Part shown: positions 52,017 through 60,809 of the stretch, one piece after another
Layout: every line of letters starts with the position of its first letter
Numbering within the stretch: position 1 is the stretch's first letter
NCBI RefSeq assembly: GCF_003148825.1
Contig: NZ_QGGZ01000001.1
Coordinates: forward strand, 1,116,001 to 1,180,000
Source: Streptomyces sp. CG 926
GTDB taxonomy: Bacteria > Actinomycetota > Actinomycetes > Streptomycetales > Streptomycetaceae
Direction: 5' to 3'
Length of the DNA: 64,000 nucleotides
Notes under the pieces: model-generated
Database searches by the model: none
Told to the model about the DNA's origin: nothing
What the model saw: only the letters and a program-made list of their open reading frames with translations
Translations under genes and position numbers: made by a program

Positions 52017-53081
52017 TCAGGACGTGGACGGCCGCGACGACGGGGAAGGCAGCAGCATGGTCGCCGCCGCGGCCGCGCCGATCAGTCCCGCGTGGGTGCC
52101 CAGCATCGCCGGCACCACCTGGATGTCCTTGACGAACGAAAGCGTGGCGTAGGCCGCGAGGTGTCTGCGGATCGGGGCGAAGAGGGTGTCGCCGGCGGCG
52201 GCCACTCCACCACCGATGACCGTGATGTCCGTCTCCACCAGGGTCGCGGTGGCCGCGATGGCGGCGGCGAGGGCGCGGCCCGCCCGATCGAAGGCGGCCA
52301 GGGCGATCGGGTCGCCCTCGACGGCGGCGGCGGCCACCCCGGCGGCCGTCGCATCCCGCTCGCCGCCGGCGCCGCCGGCGCCGTTCACGCTTCCGCCGCC
52401 GGCCGCGGTGTCCGACGGGGTCCAGCCCTGCTCCAAGGCCCAGCGGGCGATCGCCGTACCCGAGGCGATCGACTCGACGCACCCGTGGCCCCCGCAGACG
52501 CACGGCTCTCCGTCGAAGGCCACGCTGATGTGGCCGATGTGTCCCGCGTTGCCGGTGGGGCCGGGGTGGAGCTGGTTGTTCAGGATCAGGCCGCCGCCCA
52601 CGCCGGTGGAGACCACCATGCACAGCGCGTCGGCGTGGCCCCGGGCCGCGCCCAGCCAATGCTCGGCGGCGGTCATCGCCACTCCGTCGCCGGCCAGCAC
52701 GGTCGGCAGGTCGGCCCCGCGCGCCGCGAGCTCCGCCACGACTCTTTCCTGGACCGGGAAATCCCGCCAGGCGCCGATGTTGACCGGGCTGACGGTGCCC
52801 CGGGAGGTGTCCACCGGACCGGCGCTGCCGATCCCGCAGCGCTCGGCCGAGGCCCACAGCGGCGAGGCGGAGAGGTCGGCGACGACCTCGGCGACCGCCG
52901 CCATGACGCCGTCCGCGTCCGTCCCGCGCGGGGTCGGGCGGCGGGTGGTGGCCGTCATCGTGCCGTCGGGGTGCACCAGCGCACCGGCGATCTTCGTGCC
53001 GCCGATGTCGATCGCCACGGTCGGCCCGGAGGCCGCCGCGGCTGCCCGCGGTGCGGAGAACGGGGCGCTGGGAATGATCAC
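52017..53081 (-). CDS. ROK-family sugar kinase
   Basis: This 354-residue protein starts at GTG 53081, behind TGGAG. AIDIGGTKIAGALVHPDG (about 23-40) is the ATP-binding phosphate-1 motif. CVCGGHGCVES is the ROK zinc motif, with His at GNAGHIGHI. The usual catalytic ENDAN region reads LAGDGVAMTAAEHW, keeping the Asp but not the Asn. The protein lacks an HTH, so it is a kinase rather than a NagC-type repressor; the substrate may be glucose, N-acetylglucosamine or mannose. It follows the LacI gene by 27 bp on the same strand, so the pair is an operon. Confidence 0.9.
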   Translation of the reverse strand: MIIPSAPFSAPRAAAAASGPTVAIDIGGTKIAGALVHPDGTMTATTRRPTPRGTDADGVMAAVAEVVADLSASPLWASAERCGIGSAGPVDTSRGTVSPVNIGAWRDFPVQERVVAELAARGADLPTVLAGDGVAMTAAEHWLGAARGHADALCMVVSTGVGGGLILNNQLHPGPTGNAGHIGHISVAFDGEPCVCGGHGCVESIASGTAIARWALEQGWTPSDTAAGGGSVNGAGGAGGERDATAAGVAAAAVEGDPIALAAFDRAGRALAAAIAATATLVETDITVIGGGVAAAGDTLFAPIRRHLAAYATLSFVKDIQVVPAMLGTHAGLIGAAAAATMLLPSPSSRPSTS

Positions 53082-53108
53082 GGTGGCGGCTCCAGGAAGG
53101 TTTCAGGG

Positions 53109-54233
53109 TTAAGTATGCGCCGGGGGCGGCGCCGTGCTCTCACGCGGCTCCAGCCTGGGCCGCTCGCTGATCCGCACCCCGGGTGGGTCGCCCGCGAGGA
53201 CGGCCAGCAGTTCCTCGGCGGCCAGCCGACCGAAGCCGGCGGTGTCCCGTACGAGAGCGGTGAGTCGGGGATGGGTGACCCGGCAGAGCGCGGAGTCGTC
53301 CCAGGCCACGATCGACAGCCTGCCCGGGACGGGGATGCCCAGTTCGGCGGCGACCGCGCTCCCGGCGACGGCCATCACGTCGTTGTCGTAGACGAGCGCC
53401 GTGGGCGGCTCCGGCTCGGCGAGGACCCGTCGGGTGGCCGCCGCGCCCTCGGTGTCGGAGTAGTCGGTGGGCACCGAGCGCACCTGGTCCGGGCCGAGCC
53501 CACGACGCGCGGCCTCGGTGCGCAGGGACTCCATCCGGCGGACGGTGTGGGCGAGGTAGGGGAGCCCGGCGACATGCACGATCCGGCGGTGGCCGAGCCC
53601 GTGGAGGTGCTCCAGGACCTGGGCCATGGCGCCGGCGTCGTCGGCCCGGACCGAGGACAGGACCGAGGACAGGACCGCGGGCGCGGCCGCATCCCGTACC
53701 GCGTGTGCGGCCGCGGCCGGAGCGGGGGCGCCCCCGCTCCGGTCCTCCGGGGGCAGCGCCTCGCCGATGGTGACCGCCGGCAGGGCCAGTGCCTCCAGGA
53801 GCGCCGGTCGCGGGTCGCTCGTCCGCGGATCCACGACGAGGACGCCGTCGACCCGGCGCTCGGCCCACCAGCGGCGGTAGATCGCGCATTCGGCGTCGAT
53901 GTCCTCGACGACCTGGAACAGCAGGGCGGTCCGGGCCGCGGAGAGGACCTCCTGGATGCCGGAGACGAGCTGGAGGAAGAAGGACTCGACGCCGAGCGTG
54001 TGCGCGGGCCGGGCGAGGACCAGGCCCACGGCTCCGGAGCGTTCGCCGGACAGGGCCCGGGCCGCGCTGTTGGGCTGCCAACCGAGTTCCTCGGCGACAC
54101 GACGGACCCGGGCCCGGGTGTCCTGCGAGACGCCCGGCCGGCCGTTGAGCGCGAAGGAGACGGCGCTCTCCGACACACCGGCCTGCCGGGCGATGTCCTT
54201 GATCGTGGGTCTACGGGCCATGGACTGTCTCAT
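53109..54233 (-). CDS. LacI-family transcriptional regulator
   Basis: This 374-residue protein carries the HTH at residues 8-30 (TIKDIARQAGVSESAVSFALNGRPGVSQDTRARV) with the hinge motif NSAARALSGERS at about 55-66. A periplasmic-binding-protein-like ligand domain follows (GLVLARP..., VDGVLVVDPR, YDNDVMAVAGSAVAAELGIPVPGRLSIVAWDDSALCRVTHPRLTALVRD). ATG 54233 follows AAGGAC closely; ATG 54221 is an alternative. A tandem duplication VLSSVLSSV lies in the middle. It likely represses the divergent GH5-GH85 genes through operators at 54575-54644 and is relieved by a sugar from N-glycan or mannan breakdown. Confidence 0.92.
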   Translation of the reverse strand: MRQSMARRPTIKDIARQAGVSESAVSFALNGRPGVSQDTRARVRRVAEELGWQPNSAARALSGERSGAVGLVLARPAHTLGVESFFLQLVSGIQEVLSAARTALLFQVVEDIDAECAIYRRWWAERRVDGVLVVDPRTSDPRPALLEALALPAVTIGEALPPEDRSGGAPAPAAAAHAVRDAAAPAVLSSVLSSVRADDAGAMAQVLEHLHGLGHRRIVHVAGLPYLAHTVRRMESLRTEAARRGLGPDQVRSVPTDYSDTEGAAATRRVLAEPEPPTALVYDNDVMAVAGSAVAAELGIPVPGRLSIVAWDDSALCRVTHPRLTALVRDTAGFGRLAAEELLAVLAGDPPGVRISERPRLEPRESTAPPPAHT

Positions 54234-54574
54234 TCGTCCTTCGGGTGCGTCACGCGTGGCGGCCTACGGATGGCGGAATACGGATGGCGATGGCCGGACC
54301 GTACGCGATCCTGCCCTGACAGGACGCTCTTATGACGATCAGCAGCGGGAACGACGAATCGCCGAGCGGCCGCCGGTCGAGCGGGTGCGCCGCGAAGCGG
54401 CCCGCGCCGTGCACGGTCACGCGGAGCCGGCCGGCGCGGCCCTTCCCGTGGCTCCGCCCTTCGGATCACCAGCGCGGGCGATTTCGGGCCGCCCGGCGAA
54501 ACGGGCCGGAGCGGTGATCGGCGTGACCGAAATAGCGCTGTCCATTTCCCTGCACCCCTGCACCACCGGCTCAA

Positions 54575-54588
54575 CTAAAGCGCATTAG
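54575..54588. promoter_or_regulatory. LacI-type operator 1
   Basis: CTAAAGCGCATTAG is a palindrome apart from positions 5 and 10, with a GCGC centre typical of LacI-family sites. Confidence 0.6.
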
Positions 54589-54630
54589 CTCTCTCAGAGT
54601 CTGCGGCCCACAACCCTTGTGTCAACCGAG

Positions 54631-54644
54631 CTGAAGCGCATAAG
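54631..54644. promoter_or_regulatory. LacI-type operator 2
   Basis: CTGAAGCGCATAAG matches operator 1 at 12 of 14 positions. Centres lie 56 bp apart, and site 2 is about 120 bp before the GH5 start. Confidence 0.6.
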
Positions 54645-54761
54645 TGAACGCGCGTGGAGCGACCGGTCGCCCTGTTGACTTTCCGCATCCGCACCGGCAG
54701 GTTGTGGCGCATCCGGTGAATTCGTCGAGTACGCGAGTACTCCAGAACTCCAGGACGCCCT

Positions 54762-56045
54762 GTGCCCGATGACGCGCTCCGCTTCGGCGCCAACTACACC
54801 CCGTCCCGCGGCTGGTTCCACCACTGGCTGGACTTCGATATCGACGAGGTGCGGGCCGACCTCGACTCGATCGCCGCACTCGGGCTCGACCACATCCGCG
54901 TCTTCCCGCTGTGGCCGGTCTTCCAGCCGAACCGGACGCTGATCCGGCCGCGCGCCGTCGAGCAGCTCGTGGACCTCTGCGACGCGGCCGCCGAGCGCGG
55001 GCTCGACGTCCACGTGGACGGCCTGCAGGGGCACCTGTCGAGCTTCGACTTCCTGCCCGCCTGGACCCGGACCTGGCACCGGCGCAACATCTTCACCGAC
55101 CCGGCCGTGGTCGCCGGACAGGAGGAGTACCTGCGCACGCTGGCCGCGGCCCTCGCCGACCGGCCGAACTTCCTGGGCATGACGGTCGGCAACGAGATCA
55201 ACCAGTTCTCCGGCGCCCCGCACCCCGACCCCGACCGGATCACCCCGGACCAGGCCGCCCGCTGGCTGGAGCGGATGCTCGCCGCCTGCGAGGAAGGCGC
55301 CCCCGGGCGGCTGCACCTGCATGCCGAGTACGACGCCGCCTGGTACCAGGACGGGCACCCCTTCACCCCGACCCAGGCGGCCCGGCTGGGCGGCGTCACG
55401 GCCGTGCACTCCTGGGTGTTCAACGGCACCGCGCAACGCCACGGCCGGAGCGGGACGGCGACCGAGCACCATGCCGCGTACCTGATCGAGCTCTCCAAGG
55501 CCTGGGCGCTGGACCCGCACCGTCCGGTGTGGCTCCAGGAGGTCGGCGCCCCCGCGCCACTGATCCCGCCCGAGCACGCGGCGCGGTTCACCGAGGCGAC
55601 CGTCGCGAACGCCTTGGACTGCCCGGACCTGTGGGGCGTGACCTGGTGGTGCTCGCACGACGTGTCCCGGGAGCTCGCGGACTTCCCGGAGCTGGAGTAC
55701 GGCCTCGGCCTGCTCACCAACGACCGCCGGACCAAACCGGCCGGCGCCGCCATCGCCCGGATCGCCGCGGCCTGGCGAGGCCGCGCGCACCGGCCGGCCC
55801 GGCGGTCCACCGCACTCGTCGTGGACATCGGCGGGGCCGTGGACGGGGACGAGGTCGTCGATGGCGCGGCGCACACTGCGGGGCGCTCGTCGTGCGCCCC
55901 GGGCGGAGCCTTCTTCGAGGCGTGGGCCTCGCTGACGGCCCAGGGGGTGCGCCCCGCCGTGGTCCTCGCGGAGCGTGCCTGGGACCCCGCCCATCTGGCC
56001 GCGCGCGGCATCACCGAGGTGGTGCGCGTGCACGACGTGACCTGA
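54762..56045 (+). CDS. Glycoside hydrolase family 5 protein (GH5_18-like beta-mannosidase)
   Basis: This 427-residue cytoplasmic protein starts at GTG 54762 and lacks a signal peptide. The GH5 barrel starts RFGANYTPSRGWFHHWLDFDIDEVRADLDSIAALGLDHIRVFPLWPVFQP. Acid/base Glu145 is in MTVGNEINQF and the nucleophile Glu260 in PVWLQEVGAP, both positions typical of GH5. GVTWWCSHDV also fits. Length and motifs recall GH5_18 enzymes that cut the mannose-beta-1,4-GlcNAc disaccharide of N-glycans. The cytoplasmic location fits handling imported disaccharide. Precise specificity is inferred. It is followed 96 bp later by GH85. Confidence 0.8.
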   Translation: MPDDALRFGANYTPSRGWFHHWLDFDIDEVRADLDSIAALGLDHIRVFPLWPVFQPNRTLIRPRAVEQLVDLCDAAAERGLDVHVDGLQGHLSSFDFLPAWTRTWHRRNIFTDPAVVAGQEEYLRTLAAALADRPNFLGMTVGNEINQFSGAPHPDPDRITPDQAARWLERMLAACEEGAPGRLHLHAEYDAAWYQDGHPFTPTQAARLGGVTAVHSWVFNGTAQRHGRSGTATEHHAAYLIELSKAWALDPHRPVWLQEVGAPAPLIPPEHAARFTEATVANALDCPDLWGVTWWCSHDVSRELADFPELEYGLGLLTNDRRTKPAGAAIARIAAAWRGRAHRPARRSTALVVDIGGAVDGDEVVDGAAHTAGRSSCAPGGAFFEAWASLTAQGVRPAVVLAERAWDPAHLAARGITEVVRVHDVT

Positions 56046-56141
56046 CCCCGCCCGGACCTGACCCGACCTGACCCCGCCTGGCCTGGCCTGACCTGACGCG
56101 ACCTGGCCCGATCCCCCGATTTCTTTCGTGAGGAGCCCCGC
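56046..56141. repeat. Low-complexity CCTGACC-type repeats between GH5 and GH85
   Basis: About 70 bp after the GH5 stop are irregular repeats of CCTGACC, CCTGGCC and CCCGACC. They probably expanded by slippage. The GH85 ribosome site GAGGAG lies at the far end. Confidence 0.6.
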
Positions 56142-58340
56142 ATGCCCGAGACCGACGACGGCGTCGATCCGAGTACGCCGCCCGCCGCGATACGCCCGAC
56201 CCGACGCAGGGCGCTGGTCACCGGGGCCGGGGCCGCCGCGCTGCTGGGCCTGGCGGGCCGTGCCCGGGCAGCCGCCGCGCCCGCGCCCTTACCCACGGGA
56301 GGGCCCGCCGTCGCAGCGCCGACCTCGGCCCCGGCCCCGGCCCCGGCCGACCTGGCCCCGTACGCCTCGTACTGGTTCCCGGACTCGCTCCCCCCGGGGA
56401 CCCCCGGCCCGGGGATCGTGTGGCGCTCGCTCAGCCGGTGGACCCCCGAGGGCGACCCCGACCTGGCCCACAACACCTCGACCGTCCCCCTGGCGGAGCG
56501 CTTCACCCCGGTCCCGGCGAACCGGACCGCCCGCGCCGGCCAGGCCCGTATCGCCTCCCTGGTCTCCTTCGGGCCCACGGCCGGGAACCCCTCCCAGGGC
56601 TCCCCGACCGCCGACCACTACGCGCTCACGCACTGGGCGTACATCGACGAGCTGGTCTTCTGGGGCGGGTCCGCCGGCGAGGGCATCGTGCTCGCGCCCA
56701 ACGCGCCCGTGGTCGACGCCGCCCACCGCCACGGGGTGCGGGTACTGGGCAACCTGTTCCTGCCCCCCGTCGCCTACGGCGGTGACCTCCGGTGGACGCG
56801 CGACCTGGTGCGGCGGGACTCCCTCGGCCGTTTCCCGATCGCCGACAAGCTCGTGCAGGTGGCGCGGACGTACGGCTTCGACGGCTGGTTCGTGAACGCC
56901 GAGACCGACGGCGGGGACAGCGCGCTCGCCACGCGGATGCGGGAGTTCCTGCGCGCCCTGCGGGCGGGCGGCGAACCCCACGGCCTGCGCATCACCTGGT
57001 ACGACGCGATGAACAGCACCGGCCGGGTGGGCTGGCAGGGTGCCCTCAACGCGCTCAACCAGGAGTTCTTCGAGGATCGGGCCGGGAAGGTCGCGGACAC
57101 GATGTTCGTGGACTTCCGCTGGACGCCGCAGACCTTGGCCGCCTCGGGTGCGCTCGCCGACCGTCTCGGCCGCTCCCGCCACGAGCTGTGGGCCGCCGTG
57201 GACACCGAGTCCCGTGGCTGGGACTCCGTCGTGGACTGGGACGCGATCGTCCCGCGCGAGCGCGATCACGTCGTCGGCTACGGCTTCTACCGGCCCGAGT
57301 GGACCCGCAACCATCTCACCGACCGCTCCCCCGGGGCCTTCCACCGCGCCGACGACCGGTTCTGGACGGGCGAGTCCCTGGATCCGTCCCGGCCCGCACC
57401 CGATCCCGCTGCCGTACCCGCTCCCGCTCCCGATTCCGGCTGGCGGGCTCCCGCCACGGTCGTCGCCGACCGGTCCACCGTCACCGAGCTCCCCTTCGCC
57501 TGCTCCTTCAACACCGGTCACGGGCTGCGCTGGTACGACGGCGGCAAGGTCGTCTCGGACAGCCCCTGGAACCACCTCGGGCTCCAGGACCGGCTCCCCG
57601 GCCGCCGCTGGGTGGTGGACACCGCCGGGGCTCGGCCGTCGGTCACCCTGGACTTCGCGGACGCCTGGCGCGGCGGCTCCAGCGTGCTGGTGGAGGGCAC
57701 CCCGACCGCGCCGGTGATCATCGGGTTGCACGCGACGCGGCTGCCGCTGACCCGCGGGGCGGTGCTGGAACTGGTGCACGCCACCGGGTCGTCGGAGCCG
57801 GTCGCGGTGGAGGTCGGCGTGGCCCTCCGCGAGCCGTCGGGCCCCGGCGAGCCGGTCCCGTACACGTGGTTGCCGGCCCGGACCCGGGACATCGGGCAGG
57901 GCTGGCGTACGACGCGGGCCGGGCCGGCGGCACTGGCGGGCGGGACCGCGTACGGCCTTGCGGTACGGATCACCGCGCCCGGGGGGAGGCCGGTGGTGTG
58001 GCGGGTCGGCGCCCTGTCGGTACGCGACGGGACCCGCACCCGGCGCCCGGCCCCGCCCACGGCTCCGGTCGTGGACGCCTCGGCCCGACAGGACGGCCGG
58101 GCCTGGCTGCGCCTGTCCTGGCGGGCGGCGGCCGGTCCCGACGGGCGGCCGCGCCACTACGAGGTGTGGCGGGTCCTCCCGGACGGCACCCGACGCTTCC
58201 TCGGCGGCACCTGCGGGACCGCGCTCTACCTGCCCGCCGTCCCGCGCGCCGGGCGGGAGCGGGCGGCGGCCTTCGAGGTCCGGGCCGTCGACGAGCTGTA
58301 CGCGGTGTCGGAGGCGGCCCGCACCACCCTCCCCTGGTAG
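56142..58340 (+). CDS. Secreted endo-beta-N-acetylglucosaminidase (GH85)
   Basis: This 732-residue protein starts at ATG 56142, behind GAGGAG. A Tat signal (RPTRRRALVTGAGAAALLGLAG, Arg 21-23) precedes an Ala/Pro linker. The GH85 barrel then follows: YASYWFPDSLPPGTPGPGIVWRSLSRW, THWAYIDELVFWGG, APNAPVVDAAHRHGVRVLGNLFLPP and the catalytic FDGWFVNAETDGGDS, with Asn252 and Glu254 as the stabilising and acid/base pair. WYDAMNSTGRVGWQGALNALNQEFFEDR and FVDFRWTPQTL are also typical. A C-terminal beta domain ends near residue 720. It should cut the chitobiose core of N-linked glycans outside the cell. Confidence 0.9.
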   Translation: MPETDDGVDPSTPPAAIRPTRRRALVTGAGAAALLGLAGRARAAAAPAPLPTGGPAVAAPTSAPAPAPADLAPYASYWFPDSLPPGTPGPGIVWRSLSRWTPEGDPDLAHNTSTVPLAERFTPVPANRTARAGQARIASLVSFGPTAGNPSQGSPTADHYALTHWAYIDELVFWGGSAGEGIVLAPNAPVVDAAHRHGVRVLGNLFLPPVAYGGDLRWTRDLVRRDSLGRFPIADKLVQVARTYGFDGWFVNAETDGGDSALATRMREFLRALRAGGEPHGLRITWYDAMNSTGRVGWQGALNALNQEFFEDRAGKVADTMFVDFRWTPQTLAASGALADRLGRSRHELWAAVDTESRGWDSVVDWDAIVPRERDHVVGYGFYRPEWTRNHLTDRSPGAFHRADDRFWTGESLDPSRPAPDPAAVPAPAPDSGWRAPATVVADRSTVTELPFACSFNTGHGLRWYDGGKVVSDSPWNHLGLQDRLPGRRWVVDTAGARPSVTLDFADAWRGGSSVLVEGTPTAPVIIGLHATRLPLTRGAVLELVHATGSSEPVAVEVGVALREPSGPGEPVPYTWLPARTRDIGQGWRTTRAGPAALAGGTAYGLAVRITAPGGRPVVWRVGALSVRDGTRTRRPAPPTAPVVDASARQDGRAWLRLSWRAAAGPDGRPRHYEVWRVLPDGTRRFLGGTCGTALYLPAVPRAGRERAAAFEVRAVDELYAVSEAARTTLPW

Positions 58341-58366
58341 CCGGGGCCGGCGGAGCGAGCCGGGGC

Positions 58367-59779
58367 TCAGGCGCCCTGGGGGTCGGTGCGCGGGACGGCC
58401 ACCGTCACCCGCAGCCCGTGCGGCGGGTTCTTCTCGTAGGAGAGGGATCCGCCGCCCGCGGCGAGCAGGGCCCGGGAGATCGACAGGCCTAGCCCGGACC
58501 CCTTGATGTTCTGGTGACGGCCGCTGCGCCAGAACCGGTCGCCGACGCGGAGCAGCTCGTCCTCGGTGAGGCCGGGGCCGCGGTCGGCGACGACCACGCG
58601 GACGGAACGTCCCGCGGTGGACACGGACACCTCGACCTCCTCATCCGTGGGGGTGAATTTGAGGGCGTTGTCGATGACGGCGTCGAGGGCGCTGGACAGG
58701 GCGATGGGGTCGGCCCAGCCGGTGATGGCGGTCCGGCCCGTCTCGGTGATCCGTACCCCCTTCTCCTCGGCGTACGGGCGCCACGCGGCGACCCGTTCGG
58801 CCGTCAGGGCCCCGATGTCGATGAGGCTGATCTCGGCGGAGGCGTGCTCGGCCAGCGCCAGGTCCAGCAGGTCGTCCAGGACCTGGGTCAGGCGCTTGCC
58901 CTCGGTCCGCACGGAGGCGATCTCCGCGTTGCCCTCGGGCAGTTCGAGGGCGAGCAGCTCGATCCGCAGCAGCAGCGCCGCGAGCGGGTTGCGCAGCTGG
59001 TGGGAGGCGTCGGCGACGAACGCCCGCTGCTGCTCCAGGACCTCTTCGACGTTGTCGGCCATCTCGTTGAACGAGTGGGCAAGGCGCTGGAGTTCCGGGG
59101 GGCCGCCGGCGGCCGCGACGCGCGAGTTCATCCGTCCGGTGGCGATGCCGTGGGCGGCCGCGTCCAGGGTCTGCACGGGCTTGAGCACCCAGCTGGTGAG
59201 CCGGAGGGCGGCGCCGAAGGCGACCAGCATGGCGGCGGCGAGCCCGCCCGCGATCAGCAGCCAGCCCCGCAGGATCCGGGCACGCATCTGGTCGGTCGGT
59301 GATTCGGTGGCGACGACCGCGACCACGTCGCCGTCGAGGACGACCGGGGAGACGACGAGCAGTTTGCCGTCGGTCTGCCAGGGCCACACCTGCGGTGGAT
59401 CGTGGCTTCGCCGGCCGGCGAGCGCGTCCAGCAGGGCCCGGCGTCCCTCGCGGGACTGCGGGAGCGTCCACCAGCTCGGGGATCGCACGAGGGCGTTGTC
59501 GTCGCGGAAGAAGATGCCGGCGCGGATTCCGTACAGGGTCTGGTAGCGGGCGAGTTCCTTGCCGAGGGTCTCGCGGCGCTCGGCGGCGCCGGTGGATCCG
59601 GAGCCCTCGGCGTCGATGACGAACTGCGCGAGGGCGGCGAAGCGGGCGCTGTCGTCGATCCGGTCGACCACCACCCGCTGCTGCTGCCCGGCGGCCAGGC
59701 TCACGGCGAGCGGGAAGCCGAGGGCGAGCAGCGTGCCCGCCATCAGGATGATGAGCAGGGGGAGCAGACGGGCACGCAC
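58367..59779 (-). CDS. gluK: Sensor histidine kinase GluK
   Basis: This 470-residue kinase starts at GTG 59779, 11 bp after the GluR stop. TM1 (about 5-30) and TM2 (about 170-195) flank an extracellular domain of about 140 residues (WWTLPQSREGRRALLDALAGRRSHD). HAMP follows. The HisKA H-box is ASHQLRNPLAALLLR with His260, then the ATPase motifs N (VIDNALKFTP), G1 (VADRGPGLT) and G2 (KGSGLGLSISRALL). Together with GluR it is reported in S. coelicolor as the glutamate-sensing system of gluABCD. It diverges from the transporter, consistent with that role. Confidence 0.88.
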   Translation of the reverse strand: MRARLLPLLIILMAGTLLALGFPLAVSLAAGQQQRVVVDRIDDSARFAALAQFVIDAEGSGSTGAAERRETLGKELARYQTLYGIRAGIFFRDDNALVRSPSWWTLPQSREGRRALLDALAGRRSHDPPQVWPWQTDGKLLVVSPVVLDGDVVAVVATESPTDQMRARILRGWLLIAGGLAAAMLVAFGAALRLTSWVLKPVQTLDAAAHGIATGRMNSRVAAAGGPPELQRLAHSFNEMADNVEEVLEQQRAFVADASHQLRNPLAALLLRIELLALELPEGNAEIASVRTEGKRLTQVLDDLLDLALAEHASAEISLIDIGALTAERVAAWRPYAEEKGVRITETGRTAITGWADPIALSSALDAVIDNALKFTPTDEEVEVSVSTAGRSVRVVVADRGPGLTEDELLRVGDRFWRSGRHQNIKGSGLGLSISRALLAAGGGSLSYEKNPPHGLRVTVAVPRTDPQGA

Positions 59780-59790
59780 GGCAGGGGTCC

Positions 59791-60510
59791 CTAGGGCGCG
59801 GCCGGAGTGACGAGCCGGTAGCCCACCCCTCGGACGGTCTCGATGAGCGCGGGCATGCGGAGCTTGGAGCGCAGCGAGGCGACGTGGACCTCCAGGGTGC
59901 GCCCGGTCCCCTCCCAGCTGGTGCGCCACACCTCGCTGATGATCTGCTCGCGGCGGAAGACGACGCCGGGCCGCTGCGCGAGGAGGGCCAACAGGTCGAA
60001 CTCCTTGCGGGTGAGGGGCACGTCGGCGCCGTCCACGCTGACCCGGCGGGTGGGCAGTTCGATGCTGACGGAGCCGAGGCGGACGGTGGTGGGCGTACCG
60101 GCGCCAGGGGCGGCGTCCTCGGCCGCGCCGGTGCGCCGGGCGACGGCGTGGATCCGGGCGAGGAGTTCGCCGGTGTCGTAGGGCTTGACCACGTAGTCGT
60201 CGGCGCCCATGTTCAGGCCGTGGATGCGGGAGCGTACGTCGGCCCGCGCCGTCACCATGATCACGGGCGTGGCGGTGCGCTTGCGGATCTTGCCGCACAC
60301 CTCGTAGCCGTCCTGGTCGGGCAGGCCGAGGTCGAGCAGGATCACGCCGTAGGGCTGGGGGCCGCTCGGGGTCGGCGTGCCGGCGGGCAGGAGCGCCTGC
60401 AGGGCCTCTTCGCCGTTGCGGGCGTGGGTGACCTGGAAGCCGTGACGGGCGAGGATCGCGGACAGGGCTGCCGCAACGTGATCGTCGTCCTCGACGAGCA
60501 GCAGTCTCAT
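59791..60510 (-). CDS. gluR: OmpR-family response regulator GluR
   Basis: This 239-residue protein has its phospho-acceptor Asp60 in [15 protein letters not shown] and acidic residues EDD at 7-10. Lys is in VVKPY, Thr in [10 protein letters not shown]. The C-terminal winged helix ([32 protein letters not shown]...[15 protein letters not shown]...[11 protein letters not shown]) is OmpR/PhoB type. Start ATG 60510 is preceded by AGGAGAG. The gluA start lies 300 bp away, divergent, so the response regulator is well placed to control the transporter from the shared region. Confidence 0.88.
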   Translation of the reverse strand: MRLLLVEDDDHVAAALSAILARHGFQVTHARNGEEALQALLPAGTPTPSGPQPYGVILLDLGLPDQDGYEVCGKIRKRTATPVIMVTARADVRSRIHGLNMGADDYVVKPYDTGELLARIHAVARRTGAAEDAAPGAGTPTTVRLGSVSIELPTRRVSVDGADVPLTRKEFDLLALLAQRPGVVFRREQIISEVWRTSWEGTGRTLEVHVASLRSKLRMPALIETVRGVGYRLVTPAAP

Positions 60511-60809
60511 GCCGTCCCCCTCTCCTGTTCACCTACTCGGATTTCACCACGCATGGTCACACGTGGGACCGCACAGAGGGCCACCATGCATCCACGCCGA
60601 TGCGGAGTCCCACGTCAAGGGGGTCCCGCCCCGGCGCGCCTTCCGTTATGCACCCGGTACGCGGACATGATCGACCACGGGGGCACCGCGCACGGAGCGT
60701 ATCCGGAAGAGGCCGGATCGTTATCCTCAATTCTCCCTCAGATGTGATGACGTTGTGCTCGTCACGTCACTACTGTCCTCCCAACCGAGGAGGACGGAGC
60801 AAGAAGCCG
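60511..60809. promoter_or_regulatory. gluR/gluA divergent control region
   Basis: This 299-bp spacer has no gene. TGACG and CGTCA flank 7 bp at 60748-60764, about 45 bp before gluA, and a direct repeat CGTCACGTCAC lies beside it. It is a plausible GluR target, but I do not know the GluR motif. Confidence 0.35.

Larger units (their letters stand above)
54234..54761. promoter_or_regulatory. LacI/GH5 divergent control region
   Basis: This 528-bp spacer has several random frames but no convincing gene. Two LacI-type palindromes lie in its distal half, nearest the GH5 gene. Confidence 0.6.

Noticed and set aside
54332..54517. A 61-codon open frame between lacI and GH5.
   Set aside because: No ribosome site, biased random composition, and it overlaps other random frames in the same spacer.
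58367..60532. One 721-codon open frame spanning gluK and gluR.
   Set aside because: The upstream part is a shadow frame of gluR. GluR is read in another frame, and the kinase has its own GTG start at 59779 with an N-terminal membrane segment.
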